NCBI GenBank assembly: GCA_902798585.1
Contig: CADBXF010000007.1
Span: 1-64,000 of the forward strand
From: an uncultured Lachnospiraceae bacterium
Lineage (GTDB): Bacteria > Bacillota > Clostridia > Lachnospirales > Lachnospiraceae
DNA: 64,000 bases
Direction: 5' to 3'
Within the stretch, counting starts at the first letter, position 1, and each line of letters begins with the position of its first letter. A model generated the notes under the pieces. That model made no database searches, was not told the origin of the DNA, and was given only the letters and a program-made list of their open reading frames with translations. The translations under genes and the position numbers were made by a program. Shown one piece after another: positions 21,042-29,136 of this stretch.

Positions 21042-21962
21042 ATGGATTGGGATGCGGAAAACATGACGCAGGATACCGAAAGCACGACGCCTGATACATC
21101 GGACGGAAGCGATACGGCAGAGGCGGTTGTGTCGGACGGAAGCGATACGGCAGAGGCGGCTGCGTCGACGACGGCGCAGACAGCGGAAACGACAGCGGAG
21201 ATGTCCGTCGGACAGGGGGAGCCGGAAGGCGGGAACAATCCCGCCGGACAGGGGAAGCCGGAGGGCGGGAACAATTCCGCCGGTGGCAGGAAGTCTTCGA
21301 AAATCGGGCCGATCATTTGCATTGCTTTAGTTTTGGCAGCGCTTCTGTTTTGCTGTTTTGTCGGGGTTCGGACGCTTGTCCGAAGGGCGAATGTGAAGGA
21401 GCAGAAAATCGAGCGTGATATCAAGCTCGAGAAGGGGACCTGGACGAAATTTCAGGCGTATTATGCGACCGATATTTTTACCTACACGCATCGGGTGAAT
21501 TTTGTGCCGATGGGCAATGAGTACTATTTCATGGTGTTTTCCAGAGATTTTTCGACATTTGCCGTGGTGCGTGCCGACAAGAACTGGTGTGAGGAAAATT
21601 TTGAAAACGGTACCGCTGCGAGCCAGGAAGGCGTGACTGTCGAGGGTTATGTGCGGACGCCCGAAGAGAAGGTACAGAGCGCGATAGCAGGGGCAAGGAG
21701 GCAGATGGTGGAAGCTGCTGCCCGGAGTTTTTCCGGTGAGACGGACCGGTATATCGATTTGCTTGCAACGCGGATTAGCCTTTACGAGATTATCATCGGA
21801 ATCTTTCCGATTGTTTATGTCCTCGGGCTATTGTTCCTCGGGCCGAAAGTGTACCGTTTGCTGGCAGGCAAGCCCGCAGGAAAAATCGTCGGAGGCGGCG
21901 TGCTGATTCTGGCCTTCGTCTACATCGGCTTTGCAATTCATGTGTATATGATGATTATGTGA
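21042..21962 (+). CDS. Unknown membrane protein with a repetitive acidic N-terminus
   Basis: This 306-aa protein was not assigned to a family. Residues 1-80 are Thr, Ser, Glu and Gly-rich, with repeats SDGSDTAEA (twice) and GQGxPEGGNN (twice). A membrane segment follows (IGPIICIALVLAALLFCCFV), then a roughly 130-residue domain with EYYFMVFSRDF, and two C-terminal membrane segments (IIIGIFPIVYVLGLLFLG and GGVLILAFVYIGFAIHVYMM). I chose the ATG at 21042 because earlier starts fall inside the tRNA terminator. It is convergent with the next gene, 16 nt away. Confidence 0.7.
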   Translation: MDWDAENMTQDTESTTPDTSDGSDTAEAVVSDGSDTAEAAASTTAQTAETTAEMSVGQGEPEGGNNPAGQGKPEGGNNSAGGRKSSKIGPIICIALVLAALLFCCFVGVRTLVRRANVKEQKIERDIKLEKGTWTKFQAYYATDIFTYTHRVNFVPMGNEYYFMVFSRDFSTFAVVRADKNWCEENFENGTAASQEGVTVEGYVRTPEEKVQSAIAGARRQMVEAAARSFSGETDRYIDLLATRISLYEIIIGIFPIVYVLGLLFLGPKVYRLLAGKPAGKIVGGGVLILAFVYIGFAIHVYMMIM

Positions 21963-21978
21963 GCGCCGGAGGGTGCGG

Positions 21979-22776
21979 TCAATATACCTTTCCGACAAGC
22001 CAGACGGCGAGGCGGGCAGGCAAAATGTTGTACAATGTAAGCAATAAACGATATTTGAATCCGGCGACATACAAAGGCGCCGGATTTTTCTTGCCTGCGG
22101 CGCGGACGATGACGGAGGCAACCTTTGCGGGTGCGATTCCGTTTCGCTCGTCCTTCTCCATGGAGGATACGGCGCGCTCGCAGCGGGGATACGCGTCGGA
22201 GCCGGCGGTTTTGCGGCGCGCGTCGGTGAAGCCGGTACCGGAGTCGCCCGGCATGACGGCGCATACGCGAATACCGTATCCGCTGACTTCATTGCGAAGT
22301 GCAAGCGCAAGAGAGTTGACGGCGGCTTTGCTTGCGGAGTAAAATGCCTGATAGGGGATGGCAATCGGCGCAGCTACGGAGCTTGTGAACACGATGGTTC
22401 CGGGTTTGACAGCGCTGCCTGCCGCGCCTGCCTGCGCGCGCATATAGGGAAGGACGGCTTTTGCGGCATACCACTGGCCGTAGAAATTGACATCAATGAG
22501 GTTGCGCGCGTCGGCGTCGGAGGTCAGCTCGATGGGGCCGGAGATTCCCATGCCGGCGTTGGCAATCAGGAGGTCGATGCGCCCGTTGGCAGCGGCAATC
22601 CCGTCGATACAGGCTTTCACAGCCGTCTCATCTGTGACATCGCAGACGCAGCCGTTTACGCCCTCGGGGGCCGTGCCGCGGCGGCTTAAGCCATAGACGA
22701 TGTAGCCGAGGTCGCGCAGCTGCGCGCATACTTCATACCCGATTCCCGAACTTGCACCGGTGACGATTGCAATCAT
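21979..22776 (-). CDS. Short-chain dehydrogenase/reductase
   Basis: This 265-aa classical SDR has the NAD(P)-binding motif TGASSGIG at its N-terminus, NAG in LLIANAGMG, the catalytic Ser in VFTSSVAA, and YSASK with catalytic Tyr and Lys. The substrate cannot be read from sequence. The SRR after the second beta strand may favour NADPH. The start at 22776 is preceded by GGAGGTGCTCTC; the frame continues 52 codons further but lacks the fold there. Confidence 0.92.
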   Translation of the reverse strand: MIAIVTGASSGIGYEVCAQLRDLGYIVYGLSRRGTAPEGVNGCVCDVTDETAVKACIDGIAAANGRIDLLIANAGMGISGPIELTSDADARNLIDVNFYGQWYAAKAVLPYMRAQAGAAGSAVKPGTIVFTSSVAAPIAIPYQAFYSASKAAVNSLALALRNEVSGYGIRVCAVMPGDSGTGFTDARRKTAGSDAYPRCERAVSSMEKDERNGIAPAKVASVIVRAAGKKNPAPLYVAGFKYRLLLTLYNILPARLAVWLVGKVY

Positions 22777-22950
22777 GAGAGCACCTCCGTTTTGCCGCAG
22801 CGCGGCGTCATTTTCTACAGTATATCCGAGGAGTGTGCAAGATGCAAGCCTTACGCGGGGCACGGGCGAAGAGCAGGTCCGTGCATTTTCCGAAAATTTT
22901 CGAAAAACAAAAAAACTTTTCCAAACAAGCAAATAATTCCCTTTCGCTAT

Positions 22951-22960
22951 GTGTCTATAG
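22951..22960 (+). promoter_or_regulatory. Candidate ECF-type -10 motif of sigma module 1
   Basis: GTGTCTATAG lies 27 nt before the start codon. Similar G(T/C)GTC..TA motifs precede the other two ECF sigma genes (25505 and 28518), suggesting autoregulated ECF promoters. The -35 element is not clear. Confidence 0.35.
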
Positions 22961-22987
22961 AATAGATGCGGATAAGGAGGCAGACAA

Positions 22988-24976
22988 ATGACGCCGAAAG
23001 AATGTGAAAAAATCTACAACGAAGCCTATCGCGCGGTGTATTGGACGGCCGTTGCGCTTCTGAAGAACGAGGCTGACGCCGAGGATGTCGTGCAGGATAC
23101 TTTCGTGACGCTGTTGGAATCCTACGACTCGCTGCAGGACAAGACGAAGGTCGTGCCGTGGTTGAAGAAAATCTGTGCCCGAAAATGTCTGAATCTTCTC
23201 TCGAGGACGAAGACGGAAGCCGTGGAGCAGGAATTTTTCGACGACCTCGAGTATGTTCCCGAGGATTTTCTGCCGGAGGCCGCTGCGGAGTCCGAGGAGA
23301 GACGGAAAATTATCATGGACCTCATCACGAAGGCATTGTCGGAGGATGTCCGGAGGACCATCATTTTGTTCTACTTCGACGACATGAGCACGAAGGAGAT
23401 AGCAGAGGCAATGGGGATTCCTCAGGGAACCGTTCTGTGGCGTCTTGGTTTTGCAAGAATGAAAATCAAGAAGGAGGTAGAGAACTATGAGAAAGAAACG
23501 AATACGAAGCTGTACACCGTGGCGTTGCCGTTCTTGACGCTGTTGTTTATGAAAGAGGCAGAAGCGGCGCCCTTCCGGCCCATGTCTGCTTCGCTTGTCG
23601 AACTGTCCGCATCGAAAAAAGCTGCCTCCGCAGCAGGAAGCAGTATTGCTTCGGGAGTGATAAAGAAAGGGACAGGTATCGCAATGAAAAAGTTTATAAT
23701 CAGTTTGGTGGGAATTATCGTGCTCGGCGCGGCTGTCGCCGGTGCAATTGTTTTGATGAACCGGGACAAGGATTCCGGAAACGGAAAGAAGGGGAGCGAC
23801 GGCGGGAACACCGTGCTTTCGAACGGCGATTCGGATGTGGATCCGGATGCGGATCCCGATGCAAATGACGGGGGCGATCCCTCAGGGCAGGGCGGCGAAT
23901 ACAATCCCGCATCGCTACCCACGCCTACAGCTGTGCCGACAATCGACGTGGACAGCTACAACTGGGAATCGATATTTGAGTGGGAAGAAAATCAGATTGT
24001 CGGCTTCAATTACCCGCTGGATGACGCCATGAAAAATACGGGAATTCTTGTGATTCCCGCAAGGTGTGAAGGGATTGAGAGTAATGCATTCGGCGAACAG
24101 AGCTGGGTTAAGGAAGTGCGCTTTGAGGCACCGGAGAAGGTTACGCTGATTAACAACTACTCCATGAGCGAACTGCCGCACCTGCATTCCTTTGTGATGC
24201 CGCAGAATGCAGACGTCCTCACAAGAGATGTTACCATTATACGGGCAACGGTACCGTTCACGGGAACTGCCCCCACAATCATGACGAAGCTCCATAACCT
24301 GGTGTTGCCCAACGGCGAGGTGCCGTATCAACTGATGGAGTGCCTGGCCAACTGTGATATCGATTCGCCGAAGAACAACCAGGTTTATATGGAGGCGCTC
24401 TTCGCTCCGGAGAATTTCAGCATTCGTCTGAATGAGAAGGTCGGTTGGCAGATTTTCGCCAAATACACCAGAGAGTTCTACGAAGCCAACTGGTCCATGT
24501 ACAAGAGGGTCAATGAGCCTACCAGATTCGCCTATAAACCCTGTAAAATCTATGTAGTCAAGGGCTCCTGGGCGGATGTGCATTTTGATGAGTGGACGGC
24601 CGGCGACCTGATCCAGAAGGAATACTGGGACGGGGTAAACTACACCTTTGTCGAATACGATCCGCTCTGGGATGTCCGGGATATTACTGTTAAAATCGGC
24701 AAAGCTTCCGCCGGCTTCTACGGGGTGGAAGACAAGTGGCTGATGGTTGCTTACGATGAGAATGGTGAAAAAACCTTCAAAGGAGTTATCGCTCCGGAAG
24801 CGTTCGAAGCGCTCTACCGTGAGGTGAGTGCTCTGCTGGAGGGAGGAAATTTCCGGGAGACACTCTTCGCTCAGAACGAAATATCCATCGGTGGCTTCGG
24901 TGATGACCCGAATCGCACGTACACCTGTGACGATCCCGCCATCCTTCAGGCACTGATCGACAAATACGTGAAATAA
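22988..24976 (+). CDS. ECF sigma factor fused to a transmembrane segment and LRR-like ectodomain
   Basis: This 662-aa protein begins as an ordinary ECF sigma factor. Sigma-2 covers about residues 12-75 (EADAEDVVQDTFVTLLESY) and sigma-4 about 105-165 (DMSTKEIAEAMGIPQGTVLWRL). A hydrophobic patch, YTVALPFLTLLFM, follows at 176-188, then a clear membrane segment at 236-257. An Asp, Gly and Pro-rich linker leads to a roughly 350-residue outer domain. Its first part (ILVIPARCEGIESNAFGEQS, then VKEVRF) looks like a BspA-type leucine-rich repeat; the rest is unrecognised. The sigma is thus predicted to be tethered to the membrane. The start follows AAGGAGG. Confidence 0.85.
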   Translation: MTPKECEKIYNEAYRAVYWTAVALLKNEADAEDVVQDTFVTLLESYDSLQDKTKVVPWLKKICARKCLNLLSRTKTEAVEQEFFDDLEYVPEDFLPEAAAESEERRKIIMDLITKALSEDVRRTIILFYFDDMSTKEIAEAMGIPQGTVLWRLGFARMKIKKEVENYEKETNTKLYTVALPFLTLLFMKEAEAAPFRPMSASLVELSASKKAASAAGSSIASGVIKKGTGIAMKKFIISLVGIIVLGAAVAGAIVLMNRDKDSGNGKKGSDGGNTVLSNGDSDVDPDADPDANDGGDPSGQGGEYNPASLPTPTAVPTIDVDSYNWESIFEWEENQIVGFNYPLDDAMKNTGILVIPARCEGIESNAFGEQSWVKEVRFEAPEKVTLINNYSMSELPHLHSFVMPQNADVLTRDVTIIRATVPFTGTAPTIMTKLHNLVLPNGEVPYQLMECLANCDIDSPKNNQVYMEALFAPENFSIRLNEKVGWQIFAKYTREFYEANWSMYKRVNEPTRFAYKPCKIYVVKGSWADVHFDEWTAGDLIQKEYWDGVNYTFVEYDPLWDVRDITVKIGKASAGFYGVEDKWLMVAYDENGEKTFKGVIAPEAFEALYREVSALLEGGNFRETLFAQNEISIGGFGDDPNRTYTCDDPAILQALIDKYVK

Positions 24977-25192
24977 GCAATCACTTGCAAGGGATACTCC
25001 ATTGCGCAAATCTGTATCCGATGGAGTCTGCAGAGAGGCTATCTGCCGCTGCCGAAGTCGGTGACGCCGGCGCGCATCGAAGAGAATCTCAAGGTGTTCG
25101 ATTTTGAACTTGAGGAGGCAGATGTACAGCGGATCGCTTCGCTTACGGGATGCGTTGGGCTGTCCAGTGACCCGGACACGAGACCGTTCTGA
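24977..25192 (+). pseudogene. Remnant of an aldo/keto reductase C-terminus
   Basis: Directly after the sigma stop and in the same frame, the sequence translates to KGYSIAQICIRWSLQRGYLP, then LPKSVTPARIEENLKVFDF and ELEEADVQRIASL, ending at TGA 25190-25192. This is the typical last 65 residues of an aldo/keto reductase, including the NADPH-binding KSVTPARI motif. The catalytic Asp-Tyr-Lys-His half is absent and there is no start codon, so it is a truncated relic. Confidence 0.85.
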
Positions 25193-25258
25193 GAAGGGGA
25201 ACGGGACACAATCCGGCCCGGAGTTCGGTTCGAAACCCGGCCGTGAAGGAAGGAAACA

Positions 25259-25302
25259 AAACACAGAGCAATTGCCGCAAAGCGGTTGCTCTGTGTTTTT
25301 TT
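25259..25302 (+). terminator. Strong terminator after the aldo/keto reductase remnant
   Basis: A long stem, AACACAGAGCAA with TTGCTCTGTGTT plus an inner GCCGC/GCGG pairing, is followed by a run of T. It closes sigma module 1. Confidence 0.9.
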
Positions 25303-25464
25303 ATCCGCTATAATAGGATAATGGCAATCGGTATCGGGACGCCGGATCATCCGGAGAAAATGCCGTGCGCGCTGCGACGCGAAGGGCGACGGAATCGGAA
25401 GTTAGTCGTGCAAAAACGGAGAGTCGATATCAAACCAGAAATTAGTTTGACATTCAACTTAGCG

Positions 25465-25484
25465 AACATTTTTCGAAAAATGTT
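25465..25484. promoter_or_regulatory. 20-bp perfect palindrome upstream of sigma module 2
   Basis: AACATTTTTCGAAAAATGTT is a perfect palindrome located about 80 nt before the sigma gene and 20 nt before a candidate ECF -10 motif (25505-25514, GTGTCGTATA). It looks like an operator for a dimeric regulator. It has no T-tract typical of a terminator. Confidence 0.5.
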
Positions 25485-25566
25485 GTAAGACTTTGCGAAA
25501 AACCGTGTCGTATAGAGTGAGAGAAGAACTGCGGGCCCGGCCGGCAACCGCAGCGGGAGGATTGTG

Positions 25567-26124
25567 ATGGAGGATGACAAAATCATCGGGATGCTTTTTG
25601 ATCGCGAGCAGAAGGCACTTGAATACACAAGTGAAAAATACGGGAGGTATCTCCATACGGTTGCGTTTCGCATCCTCGGAAACGAGGAGGATTCCGAGGA
25701 GTGTGTCAACGATACGCTGCTCTCGGCGTGGAATGCGATTCCGCCGACGAGACCGACGGTATTTTCCATGTTTTTAGCAAAAATCACACGCAATTTTGCA
25801 ATCAACCGACGGCGGGCCGAGACCGCGGCAAAGCGCGGCGGAGGCGAGGTTTCGCTTGTTCTGGCGGAGCTTGAGGAGACCGTCGCGGGAAGCGAAAACA
25901 CGGAGTCGGGAGTGCTCGCCGAGGAGCTTTCCGAGGCGATTCGCGGGTTTGTGAACGGGCTTCCGGAGCGGGAGGGCGACATTTTCACAAGGCGCTATTT
26001 CTTCGCGCAGAGCGTGAAGGAGATTGCGGCGGGATACCGCCTCTCGCAGACCAATGTGAGTGTGATTTTAAACCGGACAAGAAGTAAACTCCGGGAGTAT
26101 CTTACGAAGGAGCAGCTTTTGTAG
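25567..26124 (+). CDS. ECF-type sigma factor (module 2, serpin-linked)
   Basis: This 185-aa protein has sigma-2 at about residues 22-85 (ILGNEEDSEECVNDTLLSAW) and sigma-4 at about 120-180 (SVKEIAAGYRLSQTNVSVILNRTRSKLREYL). It has no membrane segment of its own. GGGAGGATTGTG precedes the ATG; a GTG one codon earlier is also possible. The next gene starts 40 nt downstream and encodes a membrane-anchored serpin, the likely partner. Confidence 0.9.
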   Translation: MEDDKIIGMLFDREQKALEYTSEKYGRYLHTVAFRILGNEEDSEECVNDTLLSAWNAIPPTRPTVFSMFLAKITRNFAINRRRAETAAKRGGGEVSLVLAELEETVAGSENTESGVLAEELSEAIRGFVNGLPEREGDIFTRRYFFAQSVKEIAAGYRLSQTNVSVILNRTRSKLREYLTKEQLL

Positions 26125-26164
26125 CGGGGGATTTTCGGACGAGAAAAAAGAAAGGAGTCTGACG

Positions 26165-27525
26165 ATGAAGGCAGAGGAGTTGTTTGATGCGATGAGCGGA
26201 ATCGACGAGAAGGTTCTGGATCGGAGCGAGAAGAACCTTCGGAAGGGCGGAAAGAGTCCCCGGGGGAAAAAGAGTAAATTTCGACTGTTTGCGGGAATTG
26301 CGGCCGGCGTTGCGGCGGCCGTGGTTGTTGCGGCGGTCATTTTGCGGCCGATTCTTTTAAACAAGCCGGTGTATGCGAAATTTGCGCTGGCGGAGGCCGA
26401 ATACCCGAAGATGGTGGAGAGCCCGCTCGGGGACTCCGGAGTTTACACCGGAGGCGATGCCGACGATATGGACGAGTGGCTTGATTCGCTTCGGAAAAGA
26501 CATCAGAAGTTGACGGAATACGGCAGCGAGAAAGCCCTTGCCGGCGTCAATGCGTGGGTGGAGAAGAGTCTTCCCGTACTGCTTAAGGGAGGACCCGGAG
26601 AAAACAAGGTATACTCGCCGATCAACATTTATCTTGCGCTCGGCATGCTCGGGGAGACCGCAGGCGGCAACACGAGAGCCCAGATTCTCGAGCTTCTCGG
26701 GGCAGGCGATGCGGCGGATTTGCGAGCCCGCGCGGACGCGCTCTGGACGGCTTCGTATATCGATGACGGTGTTACGAAAAGCCTTCCCGCGGCGTCGCTG
26801 TGGCTTCGCAACGATACGAGCTACAACGCAGCGCTTCTGCAGAATCTCGCGAAGTATTATCACGCCTCGTCGTTTCACGGAAAAATGGGCGACGCCGCTT
26901 ACAGTAAGGCATCTTTGAGGAGGAGAACACGAAGGACGCCGTGTTCCATGCGGCTTCCGGCGACGTTACGAAGAAGTTCATGCACGAGACCGTCTATAAC
27001 GGGACCTATTTCTACGGGGAACGGTTCGGCGCCGTAATCAAGGGCGTTTCGAATCCGGAAACCAGCGCGGATATGCTGTTCATTCTTCCCGACGAGGGTG
27101 CTTCGCCGCAGGAGCTTCTCTCCGACCCCGAGGTAATCGATTTCATTACGGGGCGCAAGGCCGTTAACTATGCGGAGCGCCGGGTTGAGTTTGCGGTTCC
27201 GAAGTTCGATGTGACTTCCGACTGCAATCTGAGGGAAGCGCTTGAGAAGCTCGGAGTGACCGACGCCTTCGCACCGGACAAAGCCGATTTTTCGAGCCTG
27301 ACGAAGGACGGCGCCGGCCTCTATATCTCGGACGCAACCCACAGCGCCCGCGTGCAGATTGATGAGGAAGGCGTGAAGGCGGCCTCCCTTACGACCATTG
27401 TCTATGCCGGGGCCATGCCGCCTCCGGATGAGACGGTGGAGTTTGTGCTCGACCGCCCGTTTCTCTTTGTGCTTCAAAATGATGCGGGAATCCCGCTTTT
27501 CATCGGCATTGTCGAGATGCCGTAA
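26165..27525 (+). pseudogene. Membrane-anchored serpin, disrupted by an apparent 1-nt deletion
   Basis: Frame 1 (26165 to about 26910) encodes a cytoplasmic N-terminus (MKAEELFDAMSGIDEKVLDR), a membrane segment at residues 40-60, and the first serpin half (YSPINIYLALGMLGETAGGN). At about 26910 the reading must shift: SYSKA runs into nonsense, while the other frame continues IFEEENTKDAVFHAASGD to the end at 27525. One missing base after GC of an Ala codon explains it. The C-terminal half has LYISDATHSARVQIDEEG, the reactive loop, and FVLDRPFLFVLQNDAG. Intact length would be about 453 aa. Serpins are suicide protease inhibitors. A sequencing error is possible. Confidence 0.88.
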
Positions 27526-27590
27526 TGCGGAGAAGGCGTTAGCGCGCGGGTCCGGCCCGTCGCAGCGAATACGCAACCATTTGAAACAAA

Positions 27591-27666
27591 GTCGTGCCCG
27601 TAAAGTGCGTGACAACCGCAGTGTGCTGTGCTATACTGAGGGGAGACGCGCGGGCACGGCTTTTTT
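27591..27666 (+). terminator. Possible terminator enclosing a promoter
   Basis: GTCGTGCCCG (27591-27600) and CGGGCACGGC (27651-27660) can pair over 10 bp and are followed by TTTTTT. The 50-nt loop contains a sigma-A promoter (27609-27637). Read-through from the serpin gene would form the full hairpin; transcripts starting inside would not. Confidence 0.4.
27609..27637 (+). promoter_or_regulatory. Promoter of the coiled-coil protein gene
   Basis: GTGACA (27609-27614), a 17-nt spacer and TATACT (27632-27637) lie about 90 nt before the next start codon. Confidence 0.65.
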
Positions 27667-27725
27667 GCGTGCGGGAGGCTTTGCGAGCTCCCTGCCGCCG
27701 TGCGGGGATAAGGAGGAGACAAACC

Positions 27726-28235
27726 ATGAAACTGACATCTGCCGAGGCTGCAAAGCTGCTTCGCAAACTCAATGACGAACTGAACGATTTGCTGAGCCGC
27801 GAGGCGATGAGCGAAACTTATGTCGCGGCGATTTCCGAGGATCCCGCATCGGTGCGGCCGGACTATGACTATGCACAGACGCGGGCAAAGGAGGAGGAAC
27901 TCTGTGCTAAGATTCGCAGGCTGAAGCATGCAATCAATGTGTTCAACTCGACGACCGTGATTCCGAAGTGGGACATCACCATCGACGAGATGCTTATTCT
28001 GATTCCGCAGTTGACCCGGAAGAAGGACCGCCTTGCGGCGATGAAGAACCGTCTTCCGAAGGAGCGTGTGGAGGCCGGACTCCGCACGGCGAGCAACATC
28101 ATTGACTACCGCTATGCGAACTATGACATCGCGGCGGTTCAGGCGGAGTACGACGCGACTGCAGACCGCCTTGCGGACGCGCAGACGGCGCTTGACCTTG
28201 TAAACAGCACGGTTGCCATGAAAGTGGAGCTGTGA
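27726..28235 (+). CDS. Small coiled-coil protein, possibly DIP1984/septicolysin-like
   Basis: This 169-aa soluble protein has predicted helices at both ends and LKHAINVFNSTTVIPKWDIT followed by IDEMLILIPQL in the middle. That pattern resembles the DIP1984-type family of unknown function, but I cannot confirm it by eye. There is no signal peptide or membrane segment. The ATG follows AAGGAGGAGAC. It has its own promoter and terminator, so it is probably independent of the flanking sigma modules. Confidence 0.65.
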   Translation: MKLTSAEAAKLLRKLNDELNDLLSREAMSETYVAAISEDPASVRPDYDYAQTRAKEEELCAKIRRLKHAINVFNSTTVIPKWDITIDEMLILIPQLTRKKDRLAAMKNRLPKERVEAGLRTASNIIDYRYANYDIAAVQAEYDATADRLADAQTALDLVNSTVAMKVEL

Positions 28236-28266
28236 GCATTTTCCGTCGATTGAGCTCCGCTTTTTT
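28224..28266 (+). terminator. Terminator of the coiled-coil protein gene
   Basis: GTGGAGCT (28224-28231) pairs with AGCTCCGC (28253-28260) and is followed by six T. The stem begins in the last codons of the gene. Confidence 0.65.
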
Positions 28267-28392
28267 GAAGAGTGATGAGTCGGCGTTCAATGAAAAAGTT
28301 GTTCGTTATTCCTTTTTTGTTATCCGTTGTCGGTTTCTGTTCAATGATGAAACTCCATGATGAATCACGGATGACTCAATCGAAAAAACTTT

Positions 28393-28444
28393 ATCCGGCG
28401 GCGGAAGTTCGGTTTCATGCCGCCGGATTTTTTCTTTTCCTGTC
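28393..28444 (+). terminator. Second strong terminator before sigma module 3
   Basis: A perfect 10-bp stem, ATCCGGCGGC/GCCGCCGGAT, with an 18-to-26-nt loop is followed by TTTTTTCTTTT. No convincing gene lies between this and the previous terminator, so it may back up that one or end a short untranslated transcript. Confidence 0.8.
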
Positions 28445-28557
28445 ATACATTTTCAAAATTGCCGAAATATTGCTGAAATGTTTTTTCGGAAAATGCGGCG
28501 AATTTGTCGCGAAATCTGCGTCTAAGGGGCAGAAGAGTAAAAAAGGAGGGGGTCTCA

Positions 28558-29094
28558 ATGGATAACGGTGCAAGTAGCTACCGCCGTTTTCTTGCCGGTC
28601 AGGACGAGGGACTCCGGGAGATTATCGATTTGTATTACGACGGGCTGTCGCTCTATCTGAATACATATCTCAATAATCTTACGGATGCCGAGGACTGCGC
28701 CGAGGAAGCCATGATTGTACTGGCGACGAAGAAACCGGTTTTTTCGGGCCATTCGTCCTTCAAGACATGGCTGTACGCCATCGGCAGAAATCTGGCAATC
28801 GACCGGTTACGGCGTAAACCGCCGGAAACAGAACCTCTTTCGGAGGAGCTTGTCTGTGGGGAGTATGGGCAGAGAAGTGCCGAAGCAGCTCTTTTGGAGC
28901 AGGAAGAACGGGAACGGCTGTTGGAGGCTATGAACGACTTAAAGCCGGATTACCGCCGCGTTCTGAAGCTCAGGTTCTATGACGGAATGGATTTGTGTGA
29001 CATTGCAAAAGTCATGGGAAAGTCTTCGGCCGGAATCTATCATCTTTTTGAGCGCGCCAAGAAGTCGCTTCGTATGAAGTTGGGGAATAGATGA
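28558..29094 (+). CDS. ECF-type sigma factor (module 3)
   Basis: This 178-aa protein has sigma-2 at about residues 20-80 (LTDAEDCAEEAMIVLATKK and FKTWLYAIGRNLAIDRLRRK) and sigma-4 at about 125-175 (YRRVLKLRFYDGMDLCDIAK). The ATG follows AAAAGGAGGGGG. A candidate ECF -10 motif, GCGTCTAAG (28518-28526), precedes it. The partner membrane protein starts 42 nt after its stop. Confidence 0.92.
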   Translation: MDNGASSYRRFLAGQDEGLREIIDLYYDGLSLYLNTYLNNLTDAEDCAEEAMIVLATKKPVFSGHSSFKTWLYAIGRNLAIDRLRRKPPETEPLSEELVCGEYGQRSAEAALLEQEERERLLEAMNDLKPDYRRVLKLRFYDGMDLCDIAKVMGKSSAGIYHLFERAKKSLRMKLGNR

Positions 29095-29136
29095 GAGGGT
29101 TCGGAAAGACGGGGGCCCGGAAAGGCAGAGGAAAAC

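Noticed and set aside
28272..28565. Small protein with a signal-like N-terminus (MSRRSMKKLFVIPFLLSVVG)
   Set aside because: It lacks a ribosome-binding site, runs through a strong terminator (28393-28444), and overlaps the next gene's ribosome-binding site.
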